A DNA stretch of 20,694 nucleotides, from positions 1-20,694 of the forward strand of contig JALHUQ010000117.1 in NCBI GenBank assembly GCA_022866645.1. The letters are read 5' to 3'. This document shows positions 6,917 to 13,604 of the stretch, one piece after another; position 1 is the first letter of the stretch, and the number at the start of each line of letters is the position of its first letter. The stretch is from Woeseiaceae bacterium (GTDB lineage: Bacteria > Pseudomonadota > Gammaproteobacteria > Steroidobacterales > Woeseiaceae). The translations under genes were made by a program, and so were the position numbers. The notes under the pieces were generated by a model. It was not told the DNA's origin, ran no database searches, and saw only the letters and a program-made list of their open reading frames with translations.

Positions 6917-7885
6917 ATGTTTGGAAAAAAAGAAAAGCCCGAAAAGCGCGAAGGCTTCGTCCGGCGCCTCCGTGCTCGTATCAATCGTGGCAACAGCTGG
7001 CTCACCTATGATCTCGCCAATTTGGTTCCGGGCGGCACAATCGACGAAGGCGTCCTCGAGGAGCTTGAGGCCTTGCTCGTGATGGCTGACGTCGGAGTCC
7101 AGACGACGGAGCTGATTATTGAAGACCTCCGTCGAAGTCTCGCCCGCAACGAACTCAAGGACCTGCAGGCTTTGCATGCCGGTCTTGAGCGTTCACTACT
7201 GGGCATCCTGGCTCCCGCCGAAAAGCCTCTGACGATAGAGAAGACAGACGGACCGTTCGTCATTTTCATGATCGGCGTCAATGGCGCTGGCAAGACGACG
7301 ACTATCGGCAAGCTGGCCCACCGACTTCAGAATGAGGGTTACTCGGTCATGCTCGCGGCGGGCGACACGTTTCGGGCAGCGGCGGTCGAACAGCTGCAGG
7401 CATGGGGTGAGCGCAACAACGTCCCAGTGATTGCGCAACAATCAGGTGCCGATCCGGCTGCCGTCATATTTGATGCCTGGCAAGCGGCAGAAGCCCGCAA
7501 CATCGACGTACTGCTGGTGGATACGGCGGGGCGCTTGCAAAATCAATCGGGATTGATGGACGAGTTGGCCAAAATGAAGCGCGTCGTCGGTCGCCACGAT
7601 GCCACCGCGCCTCACGAAATCATGCTGGTACTGGATGCCAGCCAGGGGCAGAACGCGCTCGTTCAGGCGGAAAAGTTTCATGAGGCGCTGGGCATAACCG
7701 GTATTACCGTAACGAAGTTGGATGGGAGTGCGAAGGGTGGCATTCTGTTCGCTATTGCGAATCGCCTGCAAGTACCGGTTCGTTTTATTGGCATCGGTGA
7801 GGCGCTGGATGACATGCAAACTTTTCGAGCTCGGGAATTTGTTAGTGCAATACTGTCGTCCGGCAACAAGGACAAGAATCAGTGA
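6917..7885 (+). CDS. ftsY: Signal recognition particle receptor FtsY
   Basis: FtsY is the membrane-associated GTPase that receives ribosome-SRP complexes and delivers nascent membrane proteins to the Sec translocon. The 322-residue product carries the helical N domain (about 20-95) and the GTPase G domain: GVNGAGKTTT at 120-129 (G1), DTFRAAAVEQL (140-150), DTAGR at 202-206 (G3) and TKLDG at 266-270 (G4). The long acidic A domain of E. coli FtsY (about 500 residues in all) is reduced to a short Lys/Glu-rich tail, as in many other bacteria. The stop overlaps the ftsE start by four bases (GTGA), so translation is probably coupled. Confidence 0.97.
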   Translation: MFGKKEKPEKREGFVRRLRARINRGNSWLTYDLANLVPGGTIDEGVLEELEALLVMADVGVQTTELIIEDLRRSLARNELKDLQALHAGLERSLLGILAPAEKPLTIEKTDGPFVIFMIGVNGAGKTTTIGKLAHRLQNEGYSVMLAAGDTFRAAAVEQLQAWGERNNVPVIAQQSGADPAAVIFDAWQAAEARNIDVLLVDTAGRLQNQSGLMDELAKMKRVVGRHDATAPHEIMLVLDASQGQNALVQAEKFHEALGITGITVTKLDGSAKGGILFAIANRLQVPVRFIGIGEALDDMQTFRAREFVSAILSSGNKDKNQ

Positions 7886-8553
7886 TTAAGCTCGACAATG
7901 TAACGAAGCGGTTTCCCGGTGGCCATGAGGCCCTCTCAGGACTCAGCCTGACTATCGACAAAGGTGAAATGGTTTTCGTCACCGGCCATTCGGGAGCAGG
8001 CAAGAGCACGCTGCTACGGCTAATCGCATTGATCGAGCGGCCGACGAGTGGCGAAGTCATCGTCGACAAGCAAAACACCCGACGCGTAAAGCGCCGCAAG
8101 ATACCGGCCTACCGCCGCCAGATTGGCATGGTATTTCAGGATCACATGTTGCTGTATGACCGCCCGGTATTCGACAACGTCGCTTTGCCACTGATCATCG
8201 CTGGCGTTAGTCATCGCGATGCGGGTCGCCGTGTCAGAGCTGCTCTCGATCAGCTGGGTCTGTTGCACAAGGAAAAACGAAATCCGCAGACACTGTCCGC
8301 GGGCGAACAGCAGCGCGTGGGAATTGCCCGCGCGATTGTGACGCGACCAAAACTCCTGATTGCTGATGAACCCACCGGCAATCTCGACCCCGATCTGTCG
8401 CTCGAGGTGATGAGAATTTTTCGGCGCTTCAACGAAGTCGGTGTAACACTTTTGATTGCAAGCCACGACATTACATTGATCGATCGCCTGGGTTGCCGTC
8501 GCATTGCTCTTGAAGACGGTCGTTTGCAGCAGGAGGTCGATCCATGGCTGTAA
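7882..8553 (+). CDS. ftsE: Cell division ATP-binding protein FtsE
   Basis: FtsE is the cytoplasmic ATPase of the FtsEX complex, which sits at the division septum and activates cell wall hydrolases. The 223-residue ABC protein shows Walker A GHSGAGKST (35-43), the LSAGEQQRVGIARA signature (138-151), Walker B LLIADEPTGNLD (158-169) and the switch His in IASHD. The start is GTG at 7882, which overlaps the ftsY stop. The last 10 bases overlap the ftsX start, so all three genes form one tightly packed operon. Confidence 0.97.
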   Translation: MIKLDNVTKRFPGGHEALSGLSLTIDKGEMVFVTGHSGAGKSTLLRLIALIERPTSGEVIVDKQNTRRVKRRKIPAYRRQIGMVFQDHMLLYDRPVFDNVALPLIIAGVSHRDAGRRVRAALDQLGLLHKEKRNPQTLSAGEQQRVGIARAIVTRPKLLIADEPTGNLDPDLSLEVMRIFRRFNEVGVTLLIASHDITLIDRLGCRRIALEDGRLQQEVDPWL

Positions 8554-9509
8554 CGCGAAACGCAGACGCCGTATCGCCTGTTCGCTCCTCGGGCGCGTTT
8601 TCTATCTGGCTGACTCGTCACGCCAGCACCTCGGTGGCCGCATTGGGACGCCTGTTCCGACAACCGTTCGCGAGCTTGATGATCGTCCTCGTCATCGCCG
8701 TGACGCTTGCTCTTCCTGCGGCAATCAATGTCGTCGTAAAGAACATTCAGTCCGTAAGCGGCAGCTGGAGTAATGCGCTGGATTTTTCCGTTTACCTGAG
8801 GACGGGTATTTCGGTCGGCGAAGCCCAAGGGCTGGCCGGTCTGATCGGACAACGTGCTGACATCGAGTCCGTCAAGCTCATCACCGCCGACGCCGCGCTC
8901 GCCGAGTTCAAGCAGCAGTCGGGGTTTGGAACGGCACTCGACCAACTCGGTGAAAACCCCTTACCGCATGCCCTCGTCGTGCGCCCAAACCCGGGTAATA
9001 CCGGTGCATCGCTGATCTTGCTGCAGGAAGAAATCGGCAACCTGCCGGAGGTGGATCTGGTGCAGGTTGATACCGAGTGGGTGCAACGATTTCACGCGAT
9101 TCTCGATATCGTGCGTCAGGCCATCGCCATCGGCTCAGCTTTGCTCGGCATTGCCATCGTCGTGATCATCGGTAACACCATTCGTCTCGACATCGAGAAT
9201 CGTCGCGATGAAATAGAGGTCACCAAGCTCATAGGCGCGAGCAATGCGTTTGTTCGCAGGCCATTCCTGTGGACCGGGTTTTGGTACGGCCTGATCGGCG
9301 GCACGTTCGCGTTGCTGCTGGTGCAATACGGGCTGTATCTGCTGAAGGAGCCTGTGTCTCGCCTCGCTGGCCTGTATCAGGGCAATATCACCGTCGTCAC
9401 ACTCGGCGCGACCGAAAGTCTGGCAATCGTCGGCGTTGCCGTTTTCCTTGGCCTGTTCGCATCCTGGACTACAGCCGCTCGTCATATGCGACGTATAGAG
9501 CCGCGTTAA
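8544..9509 (+). CDS. ftsX: Cell division protein FtsX
   Basis: FtsX is the membrane partner of FtsE and passes the ATPase signal to periplasmic wall-hydrolase activators such as EnvC. The 321-residue protein has a cytoplasmic start and a first membrane helix at about 42-65. A periplasmic domain (about 66-180) contains DFSVYLRTGISVGEAQ and the conserved ENPLPHALVV. Three further helices lie at about 195-217, 243-265 and 290-312. The cytoplasmic NTIRLDIENRRDEIEVTKLI between helices 2 and 3 is strongly typical of the family. An AGGAGG seven bases before ATG 8544 fixes the start inside the end of ftsE. Confidence 0.96.
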   Translation: MAVTRNADAVSPVRSSGAFSIWLTRHASTSVAALGRLFRQPFASLMIVLVIAVTLALPAAINVVVKNIQSVSGSWSNALDFSVYLRTGISVGEAQGLAGLIGQRADIESVKLITADAALAEFKQQSGFGTALDQLGENPLPHALVVRPNPGNTGASLILLQEEIGNLPEVDLVQVDTEWVQRFHAILDIVRQAIAIGSALLGIAIVVIIGNTIRLDIENRRDEIEVTKLIGASNAFVRRPFLWTGFWYGLIGGTFALLLVQYGLYLLKEPVSRLAGLYQGNITVVTLGATESLAIVGVAVFLGLFASWTTAARHMRRIEPR

Positions 9510-9596
9510 TTAGACATAACGCGGAGCTTCCGATCGGCTAAATAACTGGTTTGTATAAGAATATTTCCAAACATTGTCGGGAACCTATGCCAGCTG

Positions 9597-9623
9597 TTAG
9601 CACTCCAACCCAACGAGTGCTAA
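9597..9623. promoter_or_regulatory. CIRCE operator (HrcA binding site) upstream of rpoH
   Basis: TTAGCACTC at 9597-9605 and GAGTGCTAA at 9615-9623 form a perfect 9-bp inverted repeat with a 9-base spacer. This matches the full consensus of the CIRCE element bound by the heat-shock repressor HrcA. It lies 28 bases before the rpoH start codon, and its right arm overlaps a likely -10 box. HrcA itself is not in the window. Confidence 0.93.
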
Positions 9624-9626
9624 TAT
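9597..9626 (+). promoter_or_regulatory. Candidate sigma-70 promoter of rpoH overlapping CIRCE
   Basis: TAATAT at 9621-9626 is a good -10 box. TTAGCA at 9597-9602 could act as a weak -35 box, 18 bases upstream. If used, transcription would start near 9633 and leave a leader of only about 20 bases. The box overlaps the CIRCE arms, the usual geometry for HrcA repression. The -35 match is poor, so other promoters in 9510-9596 remain possible. Confidence 0.45.
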
Positions 9627-9651
9627 CGCGCTCAACTAACGGAGGTACTAC

Positions 9652-10515
9652 ATGACAACCGCTGTTGCGAAATTCAACTACGATCTGGCGCTGGCAGGAC
9701 CGGTAGGCAGTCTTGATGGCTACATCCAGGCGGTCGGCAGCATTCCTGTACTGAGCAAGGAAGACGAACAGGCGCTGGCACGTCGCTTACGCGACAACGA
9801 AGACCTTGATGCCGCCCGCGACCTCGTTATGTCGCACCTGCGCTTTGTCATACACATTGCCAAGGGCTATACGGGCTACGGCCTGCCACTGAACGATCTG
9901 ATTCAGGAAGGTAATGTAGGACTCATGAAAGCGGTCAAACGCTTCGATCCGGATTACGATGTTCGCCTGGTGTCGTTCGCTGTTCACTGGATACGCGCTG
10001 AGATCCACGAGTTTGTACTCAAGAACTGGCGCATCGTGAAAGTCGCGACCACCAAAGCGCAGCGCAAGCTGTTTTTCAATCTTCGCAGGAAGAAAAAGAC
10101 GCTTTCGTGGCTGACCGACGCGGAGACTAAAGCCGTCGCCAAGGACCTTGGTGTGCATGCGACAGAAGTAACGGAAATGGAAAAACGTCTGCATTCACGG
10201 GACGCTATCTTTGATCCGACACCCGACGCTGATGACGATCATAATTTCACACCAGCGGCTTACCTGCCGAGCCCCGATGCGGATCCGGCGATATTGGTTG
10301 AAACCGCTGACTGGAACGACGATGCATCGACCCGCATGACAGCCGCACTGGATGTTCTTGACGAGCGCAGTCGCCGAATTCTCGAAGAACGCTGGCTCAC
10401 AGAGAACAAGATGACATTGCATGAGTTAGCCGCCGAATACGGTGTGTCCGCCGAGCGCGTCCGCCAGTTGGAGGCCAATGCTATAAAGAAGCTTCGGACT
10501 GCAATGGCCGTGTAG
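9652..10515 (+). CDS. rpoH: RNA polymerase sigma-32 (heat-shock sigma factor)
   Basis: RpoH directs RNA polymerase to heat-shock promoters. The 287-residue product has region 2 (HLRFVIHIAKGY, LIQEGNVGLMKAVKRFDP, LVSFAVHWIRAEIHEF), the RpoH box QRKLFFNLR at 137-145 that separates RpoH from other sigma-70 proteins, and a C-terminal region 4 helix-turn-helix (LHELAAEYGVSAERVRQLE). GGAGG at 9641-9645, six bases before the ATG, fixes the start. It follows ftsX by 142 bases, as in E. coli, but with its own promoter region and a perfect CIRCE operator. A strong terminator follows. The predicted leader is too short for the long E. coli-type mRNA thermosensor upstream of the AUG. Confidence 0.97.
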   Translation: MTTAVAKFNYDLALAGPVGSLDGYIQAVGSIPVLSKEDEQALARRLRDNEDLDAARDLVMSHLRFVIHIAKGYTGYGLPLNDLIQEGNVGLMKAVKRFDPDYDVRLVSFAVHWIRAEIHEFVLKNWRIVKVATTKAQRKLFFNLRRKKKTLSWLTDAETKAVAKDLGVHATEVTEMEKRLHSRDAIFDPTPDADDDHNFTPAAYLPSPDADPAILVETADWNDDASTRMTAALDVLDERSRRILEERWLTENKMTLHELAAEYGVSAERVRQLEANAIKKLRTAMAV

Positions 10516-10538
10516 TCTGGCTGCAAGGTATTGAGAAT

Positions 10539-10563
10539 GGCCGCTCATTGAGCGGCCTTTTTT
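10539..10563 (+). terminator. Rho-independent terminator after rpoH
   Basis: GGCCGCTC (10539-10546) and GAGCGGCC (10550-10557) form a perfect 8-bp stem with a three-base loop, followed by six T. It ends the rpoH transcript 23 bases after the stop codon. Confidence 0.95.
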
Positions 10564-10649
10564 GTGGGCCGATATCAGCTGTCCTGAGCACCCGTAAAGA
10601 ACTGGATCAGGTTGCCCTTTGCGCCAGCTATTTCAGGAACTCTGGTGAG

Positions 10650-10967
10650 CTACTCGAACATGCGCGTGCGGTAACGCACATACCCGCCATCCTCAACACC
10701 GTGCGGATCACGGTGTGTCCAGTGAACCAGCCCGCCCAATTCGTTCCATTCGTACATGCCACGCACACGAACCCGGTCGCCCATGCCGAGGGGAACGCGC
10801 TCCGCAAGATCGATATTGTGCGCGATCAACAGCGTGCGCCGGTTGGTGATTTCAATGATGAATCGCTGGTGCCGGGAGCCGTCGTTGTCATCCGATATCA
10901 GGCGCCTCACGAAGCCTGTGACCTCGATCCAGCTACCATCGTCGCCTTTTATGTCGGGTTCGCTCAT
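10650..10967 (-). CDS. DUF3465-domain protein
   Basis: This 105-residue protein is recognisable as DUF3465 from WIEVTGFVRRLISDD, GSRHQRFIIEI, LLIAHNIDLAERVPLGMGD and the WTHRDPHG block. The pattern suggests a small OB-like beta barrel, but no function is established. ATG 10967, preceded by AAGGG, is chosen. The frame is open upstream to 11150, but an earlier ATG at 11033 lies inside the terminator hairpin of the next gene. With this start there is no signal peptide, and the protein would be cytoplasmic. It is convergent with rpoH and runs in the same direction as the OmpA-like lipoprotein gene, separated from it by that terminator. Confidence 0.8.
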   Translation of the reverse strand: MSEPDIKGDDGSWIEVTGFVRRLISDDNDGSRHQRFIIEITNRRTLLIAHNIDLAERVPLGMGDRVRVRGMYEWNELGGLVHWTHRDPHGVEDGGYVRYRTRMFE

Positions 10968-11013
10968 CTGTGCCCTTGTTTTTGTTGTTGGGCAGACACC
11001 CGCCAGAGTGCCA

Positions 11014-11047
11014 CAAAAAACGCGGCGAACCATCCCTGGTCGCCGCG
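11014..11047 (-). terminator. Rho-independent terminator after the OmpA-like lipoprotein gene
   Basis: Read on the minus strand, CGCGGCGA (11040-11047) pairs perfectly with TCGCCGCG (11021-11028) around an 11-base loop, followed by six T (11015-11020). It lies 23 bases after the lipoprotein gene stop and separates that gene from the DUF3465 gene. Confidence 0.92.
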
Positions 11048-11070
11048 TCCGGTTCTTTGTTGTGAGATTC

Positions 11071-11748
11071 CTAGCCTTTCGTGACCGGCACCATCGTGAT
11101 TTCGACACGACGATTCGCCTGACGACCCTCAGCTGAGCTGTTGTCTGCAACTGGGCGGGCCTCGCCCATGCCGAGCGTTATGAGGCGTTGCTCGATCACG
11201 CCCTGGCCGCGCAGATAAGACGATACGGCCGTTGCACGACGCTCGGACAAACTCTGGTTGTACGAGTCACTACCCGTGCTGTCGGTGTGGCCAGCCACTT
11301 CAACAACTGTTTGCTCGTATTCGGCGAGAACTTTGCCCACTGAGTTGAGCACGCTGAAGAAAGCAGGGCTCAGGTCCGAGCTGTCTGTTGCGAAAGTGAC
11401 GCTGTCTGGCATGTTTAGCGTGATGTTGTCGCCATTGCGCACAACGCTCACACCGGTGCCCTCGAGCTCGGCACGCAATTCCGCTTCCTGTTTATCCTGA
11501 TAGTTGCCAATCGCGCCGCCGGCCAGTGCACCGATACCCGCACCGATCAGAGCATGCTGGCGTCGTTCAACGGCATCATCACCAGAGATCAGGCCGGCCA
11601 CAACGCCAGCTGCTGCGCCAATCAGGGCGCCCTTCGTCGCCGAACTCGTTTTCTCTTCGCGCGTGTAAGCATCAAGCGTTGTACAACCGCTCATAAAAAC
11701 CGTTACTACGGTCAGTGCGATAACAATTTTCTGAGATCTGATATTCAT
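11071..11748 (-). CDS. OmpA-family lipoprotein with glycine-zipper region
   Basis: This 225-residue outer-membrane lipoprotein has a signal peptide ending in FMSG-Cys22, the lipid attachment site. A glycine-rich segment at about 38-82 (GALIGAAAGVVAGL, IGAGIGALAGGAIGN) resembles the glycine-zipper motif seen in YiaD-type proteins. A C-terminal OmpA-like peptidoglycan-binding domain (about 110-222) has VEVAGHTDSTGSDSYNQSLS, with the wall-binding Asp156 and Arg171, and ends GRQANRRVEITM. It should tether the outer membrane to peptidoglycan. GAGGAAGGAT just before the ATG is an excellent ribosome site. The gene is transcribed alone: a terminator follows and a divergent gene precedes it. Confidence 0.93.
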   Translation of the reverse strand: MNIRSQKIVIALTVVTVFMSGCTTLDAYTREEKTSSATKGALIGAAAGVVAGLISGDDAVERRQHALIGAGIGALAGGAIGNYQDKQEAELRAELEGTGVSVVRNGDNITLNMPDSVTFATDSSDLSPAFFSVLNSVGKVLAEYEQTVVEVAGHTDSTGSDSYNQSLSERRATAVSSYLRGQGVIEQRLITLGMGEARPVADNSSAEGRQANRRVEITMVPVTKG

Positions 11749-11925
11749 GATCCTTCCTCGGGTTTGGGTATTTATAAGCGCATTGTATCCTTCGGCTACC
11801 TGAACGGAGACTTAATTGATGCGCTTTTGCCCGGAAAATTCTGACAATTTGCCGGTATTGAGGACTGCATCACACGTCGCCCTATCGGCGTGTAGAATAA
11901 CAGCACCGCCCGGCGAGTATCGATC

Positions 11926-12387
11926 GTGACTGACATAGAAGACTGGCTGACTCGCTACGAGCAAAACCACCAACTTTTGAGCAAGCCCGTCGCACATTGG
12001 ATCGCCGTGCCGATGTTTGTGGTCGGAATAAGCGGCCTGCTATGGGCGCTGCCCGTTCCCACTGAATTTCAGGAAATTTCACCGTTACTCAACTGGGGCA
12101 GCACCTTCCTGATGGTAACGGCCATCTATTACTTCATTATTTCCCTGTCGCTCGCGATCGGACTGCTGCCCTGGCTACTTGGGCTCGCTTCCATCCAGTT
12201 ATGGCTGACGAATTCCGGCCTTCCGGCTATCCCTTTATCCACCGGACTGGTGGTCGCCGCAGTTTCCGGCCTGATACTGGGCCGTAACGGCTCCTTGCGC
12301 TTTGTGGTGCAGGACCTGCAGCTTGTCATGATCGGCCCCGCCTGGCTTTTGTCGCTCGTTTACAGGCGTTTCGGAATACCCATCTAG
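11926..12387 (+). CDS. DUF962 / Mpo1-like membrane protein
   Basis: This 153-residue membrane protein has about four hydrophobic segments (roughly 25-43, 57-92, 98-116 and 132-146). The N terminus WLTRYEQNHQLLSKPVAHWI, with His15 and His24, and the C-terminal QDLQLVMIGPAWLLSLVYRR are typical of DUF962. The eukaryotic member Mpo1 is an iron-dependent dioxygenase that oxidises 2-hydroxy fatty acids and uses four histidines. Only the first two positions are evident here; the region where a Gly-His pair is expected reads ILGRNGSLRF. The enzyme role is therefore uncertain. The start is GTG at 11926 with a weak ribosome site. It lies 50 bases upstream of gcdH on the same strand, but a possible -10 box in that gap means they may not share a transcript. 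Confidence 0.75.
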   Translation: MTDIEDWLTRYEQNHQLLSKPVAHWIAVPMFVVGISGLLWALPVPTEFQEISPLLNWGSTFLMVTAIYYFIISLSLAIGLLPWLLGLASIQLWLTNSGLPAIPLSTGLVVAAVSGLILGRNGSLRFVVQDLQLVMIGPAWLLSLVYRRFGIPI

Positions 12388-12398
12388 TCGTATAGAAT
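12369..12398 (+). promoter_or_regulatory. Possible promoter of the glutaryl-CoA dehydrogenase gene
   Basis: TAGAAT (12393-12398, within TATAGAAT) is a fair -10 box, with TTTCGG (12369-12374) 18 bases upstream as a weak -35 box. It is placed sensibly, 40 bases before the start codon, but the -35 match is poor. Confidence 0.3.
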
Positions 12399-12437
12399 CG
12401 ACGCCCCTAACCCTATCGCAAACTCAGGAATACGCCC

Positions 12438-13604
12438 GTGAGCAGCAAACTCGATCCCATGGATCTCTATGACGTCCGCTCGGAATTAACCGAAGATGAA
12501 ATCATGGTCAAAGACACCGTTGGCCGTTTTGTCGATGACAAAGTCATTCCCTTGATGCGCGAAGCTTTCGAAAAGCACGAGTTCCCTCGCCACCTGATTG
12601 CTGAAGTCGCCGATTTAGGCTTGCTCGGCAGCTCGATAGACGGCTACGACTGCGCCGGATTGAACAGCGTCAGTTATGGATTGATCTGTCAGGAGCTCGA
12701 GCGCGGCGACAGCGGTCTGCGCAGTTTCGTCTCGGTGCAAAGCAGCCTCGTGATGTTCCCGATTCACGCTTATGGATCGGAAGAACAAAAACAACGCTGG
12801 TTGCCGGCCATGGCTCGCGGCGAGGCTATTGGTTGCTTCGGCCTGACCGAACCGCAAGGTGGATCGGATCCGAGCAACTTGAAGACGCATGCAAAGCGGG
12901 ATGGCAAGGACTGGATTCTGAACGGTTCGAAAATGTGGATCACCAATGCCACGATCGCTGACGCGGCTGTCGTGTGGGCAAAAACCGATGAAGGAGTGAA
13001 GGGTTTCATCGTTGAGAAAGACATGCCCGGCTACGACACACAGGAAATCGAAAACAAGTTTTCACTACGCGCCTCGGTAACCGGTGCTCAGTTCTTCAAT
13101 AATGTTCGCCTACCCGAAGCCAGTGTATTACCCGGCGTGTCCAGCTGGAAGGGGCCGCTGAGCTGTCTCACCCAAGCACGTTACGGCATTACCTGGGGTG
13201 TCATCGGCGCTGCTCAGGCTTGCCTGAACGAAGTCCTTAACTACACACAGGACCGTATTCTGTTCGGCCGACCGCTTGCCAATACACAGGCGATCCAGAT
13301 ACGTCTCGCCAATATGAGCCGGCAAATTACGACGGCCCAGTTACTCTCATTGCGGCTCGGACGCATCAAGGACAAAGGCGAACTCAGCCCCACACAGGTC
13401 TCACTGGCGAAGTGGAACAACTGCAGAGCCGCCCTCGACATCGCTCGCGACGCACGCGACATTCTCGGCGGCGCCGGTATCAGCGCCGAGTACGTTCCAA
13501 TCCGTCACATGCTCAATCTCGAAAGTGTTATTACTTACGAAGGTACCGAGACAGTGCATCAGCTGGTGGTTGGCAAGGAACTCACGGGAGTCAATGCTTT
13601 TTGA
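12438..13604 (+). CDS. gcdH: Glutaryl-CoA dehydrogenase
   Basis: GcdH is a flavin enzyme that oxidises and decarboxylates glutaryl-CoA to crotonyl-CoA in lysine, tryptophan and benzoate breakdown, passing electrons to ETF. The 388-residue product has the acyl-CoA dehydrogenase layout: a helical N domain with DSGLRSFVSVQSSLVM (91-106, holding the family-typical Arg95), the flavin site GCFGLTEPQGGSDP (132-145) and KMWITNA, and a C-terminal helical domain ending TYEGTETVHQLVVGK. Glu368 in this last segment is the catalytic base. RS and VQSSLVM mark it as GcdH rather than a general acyl-CoA dehydrogenase. The start is GTG at 12438 with AGGA upstream. Its 3' end overlaps the next gene by 11 bases. 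Confidence 0.95.
   Translation: MSSKLDPMDLYDVRSELTEDEIMVKDTVGRFVDDKVIPLMREAFEKHEFPRHLIAEVADLGLLGSSIDGYDCAGLNSVSYGLICQELERGDSGLRSFVSVQSSLVMFPIHAYGSEEQKQRWLPAMARGEAIGCFGLTEPQGGSDPSNLKTHAKRDGKDWILNGSKMWITNATIADAAVVWAKTDEGVKGFIVEKDMPGYDTQEIENKFSLRASVTGAQFFNNVRLPEASVLPGVSSWKGPLSCLTQARYGITWGVIGAAQACLNEVLNYTQDRILFGRPLANTQAIQIRLANMSRQITTAQLLSLRLGRIKDKGELSPTQVSLAKWNNCRAALDIARDARDILGGAGISAEYVPIRHMLNLESVITYEGTETVHQLVVGKELTGVNAF

Noticed and set aside
8250..8945. Minus-strand open frame across the ftsE-ftsX junction
   Set aside because: It covers two firmly identified genes in antisense and its translation is low-complexity Arg/Ser-rich.
9580..9608. Possible sigma-E promoter of rpoH: GGAACCT then TCCAA after 17 bases
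   Set aside because: The -35 element has one mismatch, the -10 match is minimal, and it overlaps CIRCE. The resemblance to the E. coli sigma-E promoter of rpoH is suggestive but too weak to annotate.
10968..11150. N-terminal extension of the DUF3465 protein, including a possible ATG at 11033
   Set aside because: The extension runs through the terminator hairpin and the end of the lipoprotein gene, and has no convincing signal peptide.
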